Of a stretch of DNA of 64,000 nucleotides, positions 27,340 to 38,643 are shown one piece after another. The translations under genes were made by a program, and so were the position numbers. The DNA is from Streptomyces sp. HUAS CB01 (GTDB taxonomy: Bacteria > Actinomycetota > Actinomycetes > Streptomycetales > Streptomycetaceae), in assembly GCF_030406905.1 (NCBI RefSeq), contig NZ_CP129137.1:5538001-5602000 (forward strand), written 5' to 3'. Under the pieces are notes generated by a model. The model was given only the letters and a program-made list of their open reading frames with translations. It was not told the origin of the DNA and did no database searches. Positions within the stretch are counted from its first letter, which is position 1. Every line of letters starts with the position of its first letter.

Positions 27340-27864
27340 ATGTCCAAGCACACGCTCTCCGTCCTGGTGGAGAACACCCCCGGCATCCTCGCCAGGATCG
27401 CGGCCCTCTTCTCCCGCCGCGGCTTCAACATCGACTCGCTCGCCGTCGGCGTCACCGAGCACCCCGACATCTCCCGGATCACCATCGTGGTCAATGTCGA
27501 GGACCTGCCCCTGGAGCAGGTGACCAAGCAGTTGAACAAGCTGGTCAACGTGCTCAAGATCGTCGAGCTGGAGCCCAGCGCCGCGATCCAGCGCGAACTC
27601 GTCCTGGTGAAGGTCCGCGCGGACAACGAGACCCGCTCCCAGATCGTGGAGATCGTCCAGCTGTTCCGCGCCAAGACCGTGGACGTCTCGCCCGAGGCCG
27701 TCACGATCGAGGCCACCGGTTCGAGTGACAAGCTCGAGGCCATGCTCAAGATGCTGGAGCAGTTCGGCATCAAGGAACTCGTCCAGTCCGGCACGATCGC
27801 CATAGGGCGCGGCGCCCGGTCCATCACGGACCGCAGCCTGCGCGCGCTCGAGCGCAGCGCCTGA
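27340..27864 (+). CDS. ilvN: Acetolactate synthase small subunit
   Basis: Regulatory subunit (174 residues) of acetolactate synthase. It binds IlvB, raises its activity and gives feedback inhibition by valine. The N-terminal ACT domain begins SVLVENTPGILARIAALFSR and the C-terminal small-subunit domain ends with IAIGRGARSITDRSL. It starts 24 bases after ilvB behind AAGAAGAGAGA, so it is co-transcribed. Sometimes called ilvH. Confidence 0.97.
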   Translation: MSKHTLSVLVENTPGILARIAALFSRRGFNIDSLAVGVTEHPDISRITIVVNVEDLPLEQVTKQLNKLVNVLKIVELEPSAAIQRELVLVKVRADNETRSQIVEIVQLFRAKTVDVSPEAVTIEATGSSDKLEAMLKMLEQFGIKELVQSGTIAIGRGARSITDRSLRALERSA

Positions 27865-28983
<1,119 letters not shown>

Positions 28984-28989
28984 GCCTCG

Positions 28990-29019
28990 GTACGGCGGGC
29001 CCTCCGGGGCCCGCCGTAC
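28990..29019. terminator. Hairpin terminator after ilvC
   Basis: A perfect 13-base stem (GTACGGCGGGCCC and its complement) with a TCCG loop, six bases after the ilvC stop. It separates the ilv unit from serA. Confidence 0.88.
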
Positions 29020-29142
29020 GTCGTCACAGGGCTCCGAAGCGGTCCCCGGTGCCCTTCGCCCGCATCCCGGGACCGCCGTTGGACAGCAAGTCCAACCCGG
29101 ACGGGTGATCCTTCCGTCAAGGCGGAAAAGACGCCCTGCCGC

Positions 29143-29156
29143 ACCACTAGAGTGGT
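29143..29156 (+). promoter_or_regulatory. Inverted repeat with -10-like TAGAGT before serA
   Basis: The arms ACCACT and AGTGGT flank a two-base AG centre, and the repeat contains TAGAGT (29148-29153), a good streptomycete -10. No strong -35 is seen at the proper distance. It lies 115 bases before serA and could be the core promoter with an operator. Confidence 0.35.
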
Positions 29157-29270
29157 CAGTACATACGCGTCAGGTCAGGCCCACAGCGTCGTGCGTCTTC
29201 CACGCGGCTAGCCCCTCCACCGCCAGCGGCCGTCGGGACGGCCGTCCGCATTGGACCAGTGAGGACTCAC

Positions 29271-30872
29271 GTGAGCACTGCGCCCCGTAAACCCGTTGTA
29301 CTCATTGCCGAAGAGCTGTCGCCCGCCACCGTGGACGCGCTCGGTCCGGACTTCGAGATCCGGCACTGCAACGGCGCGGACCGCGCCGAGCTGATCCCCG
29401 CCATCGCCGACGTCGACGCCGTCCTGGTGCGGTCCGCGACCAAGGTCGACGCGGAGGCGGTCGCCGCCGCAAGGAAGCTCAAGGTCGTCGCCCGCGCCGG
29501 TGTCGGTCTCGACAACGTGGACGTCTCCGCGGCCACCAAGGCCGGTGTCATGGTCGTCAACGCGCCGACGTCCAACATCGTGACCGCCGCCGAGCTCGCC
29601 TGCGGTCTGATCGTCGCCACCGCACGCAACATCCCGCAGGCCAACACCGCGCTGAAGAACGGCGAGTGGAAGCGCTCGAAGTACACGGGCGTGGAGCTCA
29701 GCGAGAAGATCCTCGGCGTCGTCGGTCTCGGCCGCATCGGGGTGCTGGTGGCCCAGCGGATGTCCGCCTTCGGCATGAAGATCGTCGCCTACGACCCCTA
29801 CGTGCAGCCCGCGCGTGCCGCGCAGATGGGCGTCAAGCTGCTCTCGCTGGACGAGCTGCTCGAGGTCGCCGACTTCATCACCGTCCACCTCCCCAAGACG
29901 CCCGAGACCATCGGCCTCATCGGCGACGAGGCGCTGCACAGGGTGAAGCCGACCGTCCGCATCGTGAACGCCGCGCGCGGCGGGATCGTCGACGAGGAGG
30001 CACTGGCCAGCGCGCTCAAGGAGGGCCGGGTCGCGGGCGCGGGTCTCGACGTGTACGCGAAGGAGCCGTGCACGGACTCCCCGCTCTTCCAGTTCGACCA
30101 GGTCGTCTGCACCCCGCACCTCGGCGCGTCCACGGACGAGGCCCAGGAGAAGGCCGGTATCGCGGTCGCCAAGTCCGTCCGACTCGCGCTCGCAGGTGAG
30201 CTGGTGCCGGACGCGGTCAACGTCCAGGGCGGCGTCATCGCCGAGGACGTCCGCCCGGGTCTGCCGCTCGCCGAGAAGCTCGGCCGGATCTTCACCGCGC
30301 TGGCGGGCGAGGTCGCGGTCCGGCTCGACGTCGAGGTGTACGGCGAGATCACCCAGCACGATGTGAAGGTGCTCGAACTCTCCGCGCTGAAGGGCGTGTT
30401 CGAGGACGTCATCGACGAGACCGTGTCGTACGTGAACGCCCCGCTGTTCGCGCAGGAGCGCGGCGTCGAGGTCCGGCTCACCACCAGCTCGGAGTCCCCG
30501 GACCACCGCAACGTGGTGACGGTCCGCGGCACGCTGTCGGGCGGTGAGGAGATCGCCGTCTCCGGCACCCTGGCCGGGCCCAAGCACCTGCAGAAGATCG
30601 TCGCCGTCGGCGACTACGACATCGACCTGGCGCTGGCCGACCACATGGTCGTCGCGCGTTACGAGGACCGCCCGGGTGTCGTCGGCACCGTCGGCCGCAT
30701 CCTGGGCGAGGCCGGACTCAACATCGCCGGTATGCAGGTCTCGCGTCAGGAGGAGGGCGGCGAGGCGCTGGTCGTGCTCACCGTCGACGACACCGTGCCG
30801 CAGAACGTGCTGAACGAGATCGCCGAGGAGATCGGCGCCACGTCGGCCCGTTCGGTGAACCTGACCGACTGA
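29271..30872 (+). CDS. serA: D-3-phosphoglycerate dehydrogenase
   Basis: First enzyme of serine synthesis (533 residues), oxidising 3-phosphoglycerate with NAD. The catalytic half has the Rossmann loop GVVGLGRIGVLVAQR, the arginine in RIVNAARGGIVDEEAL and the histidine in CTPHLGAST. The C-terminal half adds the intervening ASB domain and an ACT domain (RPGVVGTVGRILGEAGLNIA), the long type I form inhibited by serine. GTG 29271 lies behind GAGGA; a GTG four codons upstream lacks spacing. Stands alone between terminators. Confidence 0.97.
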   Translation: MSTAPRKPVVLIAEELSPATVDALGPDFEIRHCNGADRAELIPAIADVDAVLVRSATKVDAEAVAAARKLKVVARAGVGLDNVDVSAATKAGVMVVNAPTSNIVTAAELACGLIVATARNIPQANTALKNGEWKRSKYTGVELSEKILGVVGLGRIGVLVAQRMSAFGMKIVAYDPYVQPARAAQMGVKLLSLDELLEVADFITVHLPKTPETIGLIGDEALHRVKPTVRIVNAARGGIVDEEALASALKEGRVAGAGLDVYAKEPCTDSPLFQFDQVVCTPHLGASTDEAQEKAGIAVAKSVRLALAGELVPDAVNVQGGVIAEDVRPGLPLAEKLGRIFTALAGEVAVRLDVEVYGEITQHDVKVLELSALKGVFEDVIDETVSYVNAPLFAQERGVEVRLTTSSESPDHRNVVTVRGTLSGGEEIAVSGTLAGPKHLQKIVAVGDYDIDLALADHMVVARYEDRPGVVGTVGRILGEAGLNIAGMQVSRQEEGGEALVVLTVDDTVPQNVLNEIAEEIGATSARSVNLTD

Positions 30873-30892
30873 GGCCCGCTCCGTACGCATCC

Positions 30893-30939
30893 CGCACCCG
30901 TCCCCGAACGCCCGCCCCGGGTGTCCGGGGACGGGTGCG
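30893..30939. terminator. First hairpin after serA
   Basis: A 14-base perfect stem (arm CGCACCCGTCCCCG) enclosing a 19-base loop, 20 bases after the serA stop. Confidence 0.8.
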
Positions 30940-30970
30940 CGTGGTGCCGGATCCCGTTCGGGCAGCCGGG

Positions 30971-30998
30971 TGCCCCCCGCGCCCGGGCGCGGGGGGCA
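30971..30998. terminator. Second hairpin, between convergent serA and the I36 operon
   Basis: A perfect 12-base stem (TGCCCCCCGCGC) around CCGG. It lies 17 bases from the stop of the convergent secreted-protein gene and can serve both directions. Confidence 0.85.
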
Positions 30999-31015
30999 CA
31001 CCGCCGGGTGGTGGG

Positions 31016-31396
31016 TCAGCAGCCCATCGCCCAGGTGTGCGAGTCACCGTCGTCGTTGGCGGCGCCGTTGTAGTTGACCTCCTGGCCCGGTGCCAGACAG
31101 ATCGTCATGTGCCCGCCCAGGTTGGCACTCGAGTACACCTTGACGTGGTCCTTGATGCCCGGGCCGGAGATGCCGTGGTTCGCCCACGACGAGTCCTCGT
31201 CCGCGATCCAGCTCTCCCACCAGTGGTCGTCCCCCGACCAGTTGGCGCGCTGGCCGGTGAAGTCGGCGTTCTCCCAGGCGCAGAACTCGCCGCTCGGGCA
31301 TTCGGCGGCGCCGGCCGGTGCGGCGGCCGCGGCGAGTCCGCCGGTCAGCAGGAGGACGGCGGTCGCCGCGGTGGCGAGGGTGCGCTTCACGGTCAT
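31016..31396 (-). CDS. Secreted peptidase-inhibitor I36-like protein
   Basis: A 126-residue secreted protein. The N-terminus VKRTLATAATAVLLLTGGLAAAAAPAGAA is a Sec signal, cleaved after AGAA. The mature ~95-residue part begins ECPSGEFCAWENADFTGQ, the opening of the I36 (SMI-like) inhibitor family of Streptomyces, a beta/gamma-crystallin-like fold; four cysteines could form two disulfides. Its start overlaps the stop of the lipoprotein gene by four bases (ATGA). Target protease unknown; it might also be a structural or binding protein. Confidence 0.8.
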   Translation of the reverse strand: MTVKRTLATAATAVLLLTGGLAAAAAPAGAAECPSGEFCAWENADFTGQRANWSGDDHWWESWIADEDSSWANHGISGPGIKDHVKVYSSANLGGHMTICLAPGQEVNYNGAANDDGDSHTWAMGC

Positions 31397-32091
31397 GGCG
31401 ATGCGGAACCTTTCTCTGGGGTGAACCCTTGGTCGTGCGCGGCGGAGATTTCCGCCGCGCGGTGCAGTGCGCGGGTGCGCAGCCGCGTGTAGGTGGTCAG
31501 TTGGCCGCGCCGCAGGGAGCGGACCTCGGCGAGCCGGACGGGTCGCAGCCGGGCCTCCGTGGCGGCGAGCCCGCTCTCACGGGCGCACCGTCCTTCAACG
31601 GACCGTTCCGTGGCGGGCGTTCGGGAAGCCGAGTCCAGACAGCGGGTGTACCGGACGTGGACCGCGCGGTGGGCCGGGTCGGCCCGCATCCGCGCCGCGG
31701 CCTCGGCGCTCAGGTTGTTGACGGTCACCTCCGCGCGGAACCAGGTGCGCTGGTCGCCGTAGAGAGCGTGCCGGGCCGCGGCCAGACATCCGTCGGTGTG
31801 GGCGCGAACGGTGTGACCGGTGGGCAGGATGAGGGACAGTTCCGTGGGACCGGCGCCGAAGAGCGCGCTCTGGAGCCGTCGGCCCTCCTCTCGTGACGAG
31901 GGTTTCCTCGCCGCGTCGAGGCCCTGCCCGGCCAGACAGCGGTCGACGAGGACCCGCTGGGCGTATCGGACGAGGGCGTCCTGTTCCCGCTCCGTCGCCG
32001 GTGGGCGGGCGGCCGGCGGGGACGACTCGGCGGCGCAGCCCGCAAGAACGAGGGCCGCGACGGCGGTGCACGCGGTTCGCAGGGCACGCAC
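31393..32091 (-). CDS. Hypothetical lipoprotein in the I36 operon
   Basis: A 232-residue protein with a lipoprotein signal, ACTAVAALVLAGC, then a short Ser/Pro/Ala linker and a highly charged, Arg/Ala-rich helical body with three cysteines (in DRCLAGQG, TDGCLAAAR and VRYTRCLDSA). No known domain is recognised. It is sandwiched between two secreted I36-like genes, overlapping one by four bases and three bases from the other, so the three are one operon. It may anchor or present its secreted partners at the membrane; that is inference. Confidence 0.82.
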   Translation of the reverse strand: MRALRTACTAVAALVLAGCAAESSPPAARPPATEREQDALVRYAQRVLVDRCLAGQGLDAARKPSSREEGRRLQSALFGAGPTELSLILPTGHTVRAHTDGCLAAARHALYGDQRTWFRAEVTVNNLSAEAAARMRADPAHRAVHVRYTRCLDSASRTPATERSVEGRCARESGLAATEARLRPVRLAEVRSLRRGQLTTYTRLRTRALHRAAEISAAHDQGFTPEKGSASP

Positions 32092-32094
32092 GGC

Positions 32095-32463
32095 TCAGCC
32101 GGCCTCGCAGCCCTGGTCGGTGTCGGCGACGCCGTCGATCCGCGATCCCCAGGACCAGTTGTCGCTGTGGTCGTAGGCGCGGATCAGCCGGGCGTAGCAG
32201 GTGCCGCGGGCCCAGTCGATCGCGTACAGGTCGCGGTTGACGTCGGAGCGGAACGACGCGGCCTTGTCGTGCAGGAAGGCCGGGACGTCCCGGTAGCCCG
32301 GTGGGCTGTAGCACCACCCGTTGCCGTGCTGTCCGGCCCCGGTCCAGAAGCAGACCTGGCCGGGGGCGGCGGGAGCGACGGGGGCCGCGCCGGCCGGGGC
32401 GGGGAGCAGCGCGGGGGAGAGGACGGCGAGCGCGGCTGCGGACAGGACGATCCTGCGGAGCAT
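32095..32463 (-). CDS. Secreted I36-like protein, first gene of operon
   Basis: A 122-residue secreted protein with signal MLRRIVLSAAALAVLSPALL and mature sequence starting about APAGAAPV. The core QVCFWTGAGQHGNGWCYSP matches the start of I36-type inhibitor domains, and the rest (SFRSDVNRDLYAID, DNWSWGSRIDG) fits that fold. Four cysteines. ATG 32463 is chosen as it begins the signal peptide; longer frames run into regulatory DNA. It heads the three-gene operon transcribed leftwards. It shares fold but not close sequence with the last gene. Confidence 0.75.
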   Translation of the reverse strand: MLRRIVLSAAALAVLSPALLPAPAGAAPVAPAAPGQVCFWTGAGQHGNGWCYSPPGYRDVPAFLHDKAASFRSDVNRDLYAIDWARGTCYARLIRAYDHSDNWSWGSRIDGVADTDQGCEAG

Positions 32464-32658
32464 GGCGATTCCCGGAGTGCGGTGGAGGAACCCGTCCCTG
32501 GGCGACGGGAGGACGCGATCAAGCTGCCCTGCCCCGATCACCGCCATGCACCGTTCACCCGAAGGGGGACGCGACCCTCCGGGAGGAGCGTTTCTGCAGG
32601 TCAGAGTCCTGACGGGGAGCAGTCCCCTGGCCATGGCCCCGCTCTCCGCGGCCCCGGG

Positions 32659-33990
32659 TCACAGCCGGGCGGCCTTCAGCGCCATGTGCAGCAGCAGGCG
32701 GTCCTCGCCCTCGTCGAGATCAAGCCCGGTGAGCCGCTCCACCCGGGAGAGGCGGTAGTAGAGGGTCTGGCGGTGGATGCCCAGGGCGGAGGCCGCACGG
32801 CCCGCCTGACCGGCGCAGTCGAGGAACACCTCGGCGGTACGGGCGAGTTCGGCGTGCGCCGGCGCGAGCAGGATCGCCGTCGAGGGGTCGGGGGAGAGGC
32901 CCGGGGAGAGCGCGGTCAGCATCCGGTACGGGCCGATCGAGGCCCAGTCGGCGACCGGACCGAGCCCGGGCTCGGCGAGGACGGCGCGGGCCGCGGAGGC
33001 GGCCTCCCGCCAGGAGACCGCGAGGTCGCCCGTGCCCCGGCGGGGGAGGGCGATGCCCGCCGCACCGGATCCGGCGGCGTCCGCGAGCCGCCCGGCAGCG
33101 GTGCGCGCGGGCGCGAGCACGTCGGCGGCGCGCAGCCGCACCAGCACGGCGAGGGCGTGCCCGTCCGCGTCGTACCCGTCGGCCGTACCCGCGACGGTAC
33201 GAGGGTCCTCGTCCGGTGCGGGTGCGCCGCGACCGCTCTTCCTGGTCCTGCCGGGCGAGGCCGTGGGGCCGTGGCCCCGCTCGCCGGGGCGGGCGGGGGC
33301 GCCCGTGCCCGCGTGCGGCGCCGGGGCGTCCGGCGGGCGCCGTGCGGCGGCCCCGGCCGGCCAGGGCCAGGGCACCGTGCACAGGGCCGACGCCCCGACG
33401 ACGGCCCGGGCCGACGGGGCGTCCCCGGAGGACCACGGCGCCACGCACACCACCGTGTGCAGCCCCTCGGCGGCCGGTCCGAGCGCCGTGCGGAGCGCCG
33501 CGAGGGCCATGTCGTACTGCCAGCCGCGCTCGGCGGTGAGCACGGCGCGGAACTCCCGGGAGAGATCCGTGCCCGCCCGTTCCTCGTCGGCGAGCAGGGC
33601 CCCGATCCGGTCGGTCACCTGCATGGCCGAGGCCAGCTGTGCGGCCGTCGGCCCGGGCCGGGCGTCGAGCAGCCACACGTAGCCGAGGACGATCCCGCGA
33701 TGGCGGACGGGCAGACAGATCCGGTCCCGGAAGACACCGGCCTCGGGTGCCGCGGGGATCCGCACGGGACCGGTCGCCCGGGTGATCCCGAAGCCCTCGA
33801 ACCAGGACCGCACCGCGGGGGTGGACTTCCTGGTGAGGATCGAGCGGGTGCGCACCGGGTCCATGGCGCTGTCGTCGTCGCTGTCGTGCGCGCCGAAGGC
33901 GATCAGTTCGAAATCCCGGTTCTCCAGGGTCGCCGGGACGCCCAGCAGTCCCGATATCTCGTCCACCAGTTCCTGGTAATCGCCCTTCAC
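32659..33990 (-). CDS. PucR/CdaR-type regulator of proline catabolism
   Basis: A 443-residue regulator diverging from proline dehydrogenase. An N-terminal ligand region is followed by a GGDEF-like/CdaR middle and a C-terminal PucR helix-turn-helix: [20 protein letters not shown]. This pattern, and linkage to proline dehydrogenase and P5C dehydrogenase, fits the actinobacterial proline-utilisation activators of this family. GTG 33990 is preferred because GGGAG precedes it; earlier GTG 34017 or TTG 34029 would place the start inside the palindrome at 34017-34042. A Pro/Gly/Arg-rich insert lies near residues 210-270. Confidence 0.88.
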   Translation of the reverse strand: MKGDYQELVDEISGLLGVPATLENRDFELIAFGAHDSDDDSAMDPVRTRSILTRKSTPAVRSWFEGFGITRATGPVRIPAAPEAGVFRDRICLPVRHRGIVLGYVWLLDARPGPTAAQLASAMQVTDRIGALLADEERAGTDLSREFRAVLTAERGWQYDMALAALRTALGPAAEGLHTVVCVAPWSSGDAPSARAVVGASALCTVPWPWPAGAAARRPPDAPAPHAGTGAPARPGERGHGPTASPGRTRKSGRGAPAPDEDPRTVAGTADGYDADGHALAVLVRLRAADVLAPARTAAGRLADAAGSGAAGIALPRRGTGDLAVSWREAASAARAVLAEPGLGPVADWASIGPYRMLTALSPGLSPDPSTAILLAPAHAELARTAEVFLDCAGQAGRAASALGIHRQTLYYRLSRVERLTGLDLDEGEDRLLLHMALKAARL

Positions 33991-34016
33991 CCGGACATTC
34001 TCCCATCGGACGGACA

Positions 34017-34042
34017 CCTCTTCAGACAAATGTCTGAAGAGG
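34017..34042. promoter_or_regulatory. Perfect 26-bp palindrome, candidate operator of put genes
   Basis: Arms CCTCTTCAGACA and TGTCTGAAGAGG are exact complements around a two-base AA centre. It sits in the divergent gap, 27 bases upstream of the regulator start. A TAGGTT element at 34093-34098 would put proline dehydrogenase transcription near 34104, about 75 bases from the palindrome centre, the usual place for an activator site, while also overlapping the regulator's own leader. Confidence 0.65.
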
Positions 34043-34174
34043 CGCGGCTGGATGCGTGACAGCTGTCGATGGCCCGCCTCCGGAGCGATATTTAGGTTTC
34101 ACGGTGGTTATCCGTGCCGTACACCGCGCAGTCGGTTCCGGCCCCCTGCTACCCGTGTTCCGTGGAGGTGCCCC

Positions 34175-35101
34175 GTGCTGGGTCCCGTGATCCTCGCCGC
34201 GTCGCGCAGCGACAGGATGCGTCGTCTCGTCTCGGCCGCGCCGATGACGAAGCCGGTCGTCGACCGCTTCATCCCCGGTGAGACGGTCGACCAGGTCATC
34301 CCGATCGTCGCCGATCTCACGGGCAGGGGCCTCGAGGTCACGCTGGACGTGGTGGGCGAGGACATCACCACCCGTGAGCAGGCCACCGCCGCGCGCGACG
34401 CCTATCTGCGGCTCATCGAGCACCTCGAGCCCCTGGACCTGGGCACCAGGGCCGAGATGTCGGTCAAGCTGTCCATGTTCGGCCAGTCCCTCGAGGGCGG
34501 TCACGAGCTGGCCCTCGAGAACGTCCGCCCGGTCGTCGAGGCCGCTGCCGCGATCGGCACCACGGTCACCCTGGACGCCGAGGACCACACCACCCTGGAC
34601 TCGATGTTCGCCATCCACCAGGAGCTGAGGAAGGACTTCCCGCAGACCGGCTGCGTGATCCAGGCCTACCTCTTCCGCACCGAGGAGGACGCCCGCCGCC
34701 TCGCCGCCGACGGCAGCCGCGTGCGTATCGTGAAGGGCGCGTACAAGGAGCCCGCCTCCGTCGCCCACCAGGACAAGGCCGAGATCGACAAGGCGTACGT
34801 CCGCATCCTGAAGATCCTGATGGAGGGCGAGGGCTACCCGATGATCGGGTCCCACGACCCGCGACTGATCTCCGTCAGCCAGGAGCTCGCGCGCCGCGCC
34901 GGGCGCAAACTGGACGAGTACGAGTTCCAGATGCTGTACGGGATCCGGAGCGACGAGCACCTGCGGCTGGCGGCCGAGGGCCACCGGATGCGGGTGTACA
35001 CGGCGTACGGGACCGACTGGTACGGCTACTTCATGCGCCGTCTCGCCGAGAAGCCGGCCAACCTGCTGTTCTTCGTGCGGTCGATGATCACCAAGAACTG
35101 A
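34175..35101 (+). CDS. Proline dehydrogenase (monofunctional)
   Basis: FAD enzyme (308 residues) oxidising L-proline to pyrroline-5-carboxylate and passing electrons to quinone. The beta/alpha barrel segments MSVKLSMFGQSLEGG, VTLDAEDHTTLDSM, VKGAYKEPASVA and the C-terminal WYGYFMRRLAEKPAN substrate arginines are present. The start is GTG 34175 behind GGAGG; upstream in-frame sequence is promoter DNA. It precedes P5C dehydrogenase by 57 bases: in actinomycetes the two activities are separate genes rather than fused PutA. Probably induced by proline through the divergent regulator. Confidence 0.95.
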   Translation: MLGPVILAASRSDRMRRLVSAAPMTKPVVDRFIPGETVDQVIPIVADLTGRGLEVTLDVVGEDITTREQATAARDAYLRLIEHLEPLDLGTRAEMSVKLSMFGQSLEGGHELALENVRPVVEAAAAIGTTVTLDAEDHTTLDSMFAIHQELRKDFPQTGCVIQAYLFRTEEDARRLAADGSRVRIVKGAYKEPASVAHQDKAEIDKAYVRILKILMEGEGYPMIGSHDPRLISVSQELARRAGRKLDEYEFQMLYGIRSDEHLRLAAEGHRMRVYTAYGTDWYGYFMRRLAEKPANLLFFVRSMITKN

Positions 35102-35158
35102 CCACAGGGCCCCAGGACTGAGCCCTCCCACCTCTCTCACCAAGGAGTTACGGAACTC

Positions 35159-36790
<1,632 letters not shown>

Positions 36791-36798
36791 CGCCCCCC

Positions 36799-36818
36799 GC
36801 CGGGCCGCACGGCCCGGC
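36799..36818. terminator. Short hairpin after P5C dehydrogenase
   Basis: An eight-base stem GCCGGGCC with loop GCAC, nine bases after the stop; a second, imperfect GC-rich hairpin follows around 36828-36870. Confidence 0.6.
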
Positions 36819-36937
36819 TCCGTGAACACCGCCCCCCGCCGGTCCCCCACAGACCGGCCGGGGGCGGCTCACGTCCGGCGCCCGGCCGGAGGCGGGCTTA
36901 GGCTGCTGGGGAGGGGGCCCGCGCGAGGAGGCACGCC

Positions 36938-37177
36938 ATGCCTGGTTCCACCACCCTCGGCCCCGGCCACGGGGTCGACGCCATCGAGCATCCCGACGCG
37001 CAGCGACTCGCTTCCGTGACGAAGGAGCTGCACCGCCTGCTGGAGGCGGCGGGACCGGACAGGATCACGGATCCGCAGGTCGCCGCGTTGTGCGGTGGCG
37101 GGGCGCACCGCCGCGAGGAGTTCACCGACTGGGTGGGGCGGGTCGCGCACCAGCTGGAGAAGGCGACCTCGCGCTAG
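36938..37177 (+). CDS. Small hypothetical protein
   Basis: A 79-residue soluble protein from ATG 36938 behind GAGGAGG. It is mostly helical with a distinctive ASVTKELHRLLEAAGPDR and a C-terminal REEFTDWVGRVAHQLEKA. No signal, membrane helix or known domain. Third-position GC is high and the ribosome site is strong, so it is very likely expressed. It is followed by a 600-base gap. Function unknown. Confidence 0.75.
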   Translation: MPGSTTLGPGHGVDAIEHPDAQRLASVTKELHRLLEAAGPDRITDPQVAALCGGGAHRREEFTDWVGRVAHQLEKATSR

Positions 37178-37783
37178 CCGTTCCGCCCCGGGCCCCCGCC
37201 GCGGACGGTCCTCGGGCCGAAGCCCCCGGCCCCGGCCGGGGAACGGGTTCCGCCGGCCTTCCCCCGCGCTCGCGTGCTTCCGAGCTCACACCCCCGCGTC
37301 CCCCGTGCCCGTTCCCGCGTGCCCCGGCGCTCCGGCCGGGGGCACCGCCGTGTCCTGGTCTCCCGCGTGCCGTGGTCGCGCTGGGCATCCACTCGGGCAG
37401 CTGCGGCTGCACCGGGACGAACGGCTCCGCGATCCACCAGCCGGTGCGTGAAGCGCTCGCAGCGTACGGCGTCAGCGTGTACTGACGCGACGGCCGGGCG
37501 GCCGGGAGCCGGCTACGGAGGCGGACGCCGGAGCGCTGCGGTGGCGGCCCCGGGCTCGCGCACGACGTCCAGCCGGCTGCGGGTGCGGCGGCGTACGGGC
37601 CGTCGCGCACGGCCGGATCGGCCGGGGTGCCAGGCGCCCCGGCCGAGCGGTCCGGTCGGAGGCGGGGCCGCTCGGCCCCGCGAGGGGCGGTGTGCCCAAC
37701 TGCGCCCCGGACGTGGCGGATTCCCGACGCCGTCGCGGTCCTCGGAAGGGGCCGGGCCGCCCGTGCCTGACAGAGTTGCCCGT
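37178..37783. other. Intergenic, Pro/Arg-coded low-complexity DNA
   Basis: No convincing gene. The only stretch with coding-like third positions is 37372-37485, a 37-residue frame from a GTG with no ribosome site, reading ALGIHSGSCGCTGTNG and REALAAYGVSVY; it could be the tail of a lost gene. The remainder is GC-rich pyrimidine/purine blocks with CCGGGGCC-type words. Confidence 0.5.
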
Positions 37784-38341
37784 ATGACGGACACCACGAC
37801 CGGGTCGCTCCGCACGGCCCACACCCATCAGCTGTCCGAAGCCGCCCTCGGGGAGATCCGCGCCCTGCTCGACGCCGCCTTCGACGGCGACTTCGACGAC
37901 GAGGACTGGTCCCACGGGCTCGGCGGCGTCCACGCCTTCATCCGTGACCGGGACGGCCTCGCCGCCCACGGCAGCGTCATCATGCGCCGCGTGGTGCACG
38001 GTGGACGCTCGTACCGCGTCGGCTACGTCGAGGCGGTCGCCGTTCGGGCCGACCGCCGGCGCCAGGGCCTCGGCGGCCGGGTGATGGGCGCGCTGGAGAA
38101 GGTGATCGACGGCGCGTACGAACTCGGCGCGCTCTCGGCCTCCGACGACGGCGCGGAGCTGTACCGCTCCCGCGGCTGGCAACGGTGGCGCGGCCGGATC
38201 GAGGCCCTGAGTCCCGGCGGCGTCGTCCCCCTCCCGGACGAGGAGGACTCCACCTTTCTCCGCCGGGCCCCGGGGTGCCGCTTCCCGGACGCCGCGGCGA
38301 GCCCCCTGCTCTTCGACTGGCGGGACGGCGACGTGCTCTGA
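37784..38341 (+). CDS. AAC(2')-I-type aminoglycoside N-acetyltransferase
   Basis: A GNAT protein of 185 residues that closely follows chromosomal aminoglycoside 2'-N-acetyltransferases of mycobacteria and relatives: FDGDFDDEDWSHGLGGVHAF, GYVEAVAVRADRRRQGLG (acetyl-CoA site), YELGALSASDDGAELYRSRGW and the ending FDWRDGDVL all line up. It would acetylate the 2'-amino group of gentamicin/tobramycin-type drugs, although some homologues have a cell-envelope or housekeeping role. ATG 37784 is used; there is no strong ribosome site, and a leaderless start is possible. A lone gene with no antibiotic cluster nearby. Confidence 0.85.
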   Translation: MTDTTTGSLRTAHTHQLSEAALGEIRALLDAAFDGDFDDEDWSHGLGGVHAFIRDRDGLAAHGSVIMRRVVHGGRSYRVGYVEAVAVRADRRRQGLGGRVMGALEKVIDGAYELGALSASDDGAELYRSRGWQRWRGRIEALSPGGVVPLPDEEDSTFLRRAPGCRFPDAAASPLLFDWRDGDVL

Positions 38342-38643
38342 GGCGTCATCCGCCGACGCCGACGGCCCAGTTGAAGCCTCGTCGGACGCACTCGGGGGCA
38401 TTCGGACTCCCGCCGGGGCCACCGCTCCGACCTGCGGGTCTTCAAGATCGCGTCTCAGATAGTAGGAAGTCCGACTAATTGTGGAGACAGAGTGGCCCGG
38501 CTCCCTTAGCTTTGTAGGAGCCGAACGTCTCGCTCGATCCAGCGAATGGCGGCCGAGCCGGTGCCCCGAGGCAGGCAACCCCTGCGGCCCGCTCCCCGCC
38601 CCTTCCGGCGCCTTCGATCGTTCCCGATCTCAAGGAGTCGACC
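38342..38643. promoter_or_regulatory. AT-rich leader region of a small gene
   Basis: Most of this 302-base gap is plain, but 38441-38520 is strikingly AT-rich for the genome. It holds TAGT-(10)-ACTA at 38460-38477 nested in GTCTC-(27)-GAGAC at 38452-38488, and then a hairpin with arms GGCTCC (38499-38504) and GGAGCC (38517-38522). It probably contains the promoter and 5' leader of the 48-residue gene; I cannot assign the regulator. Confidence 0.4.
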
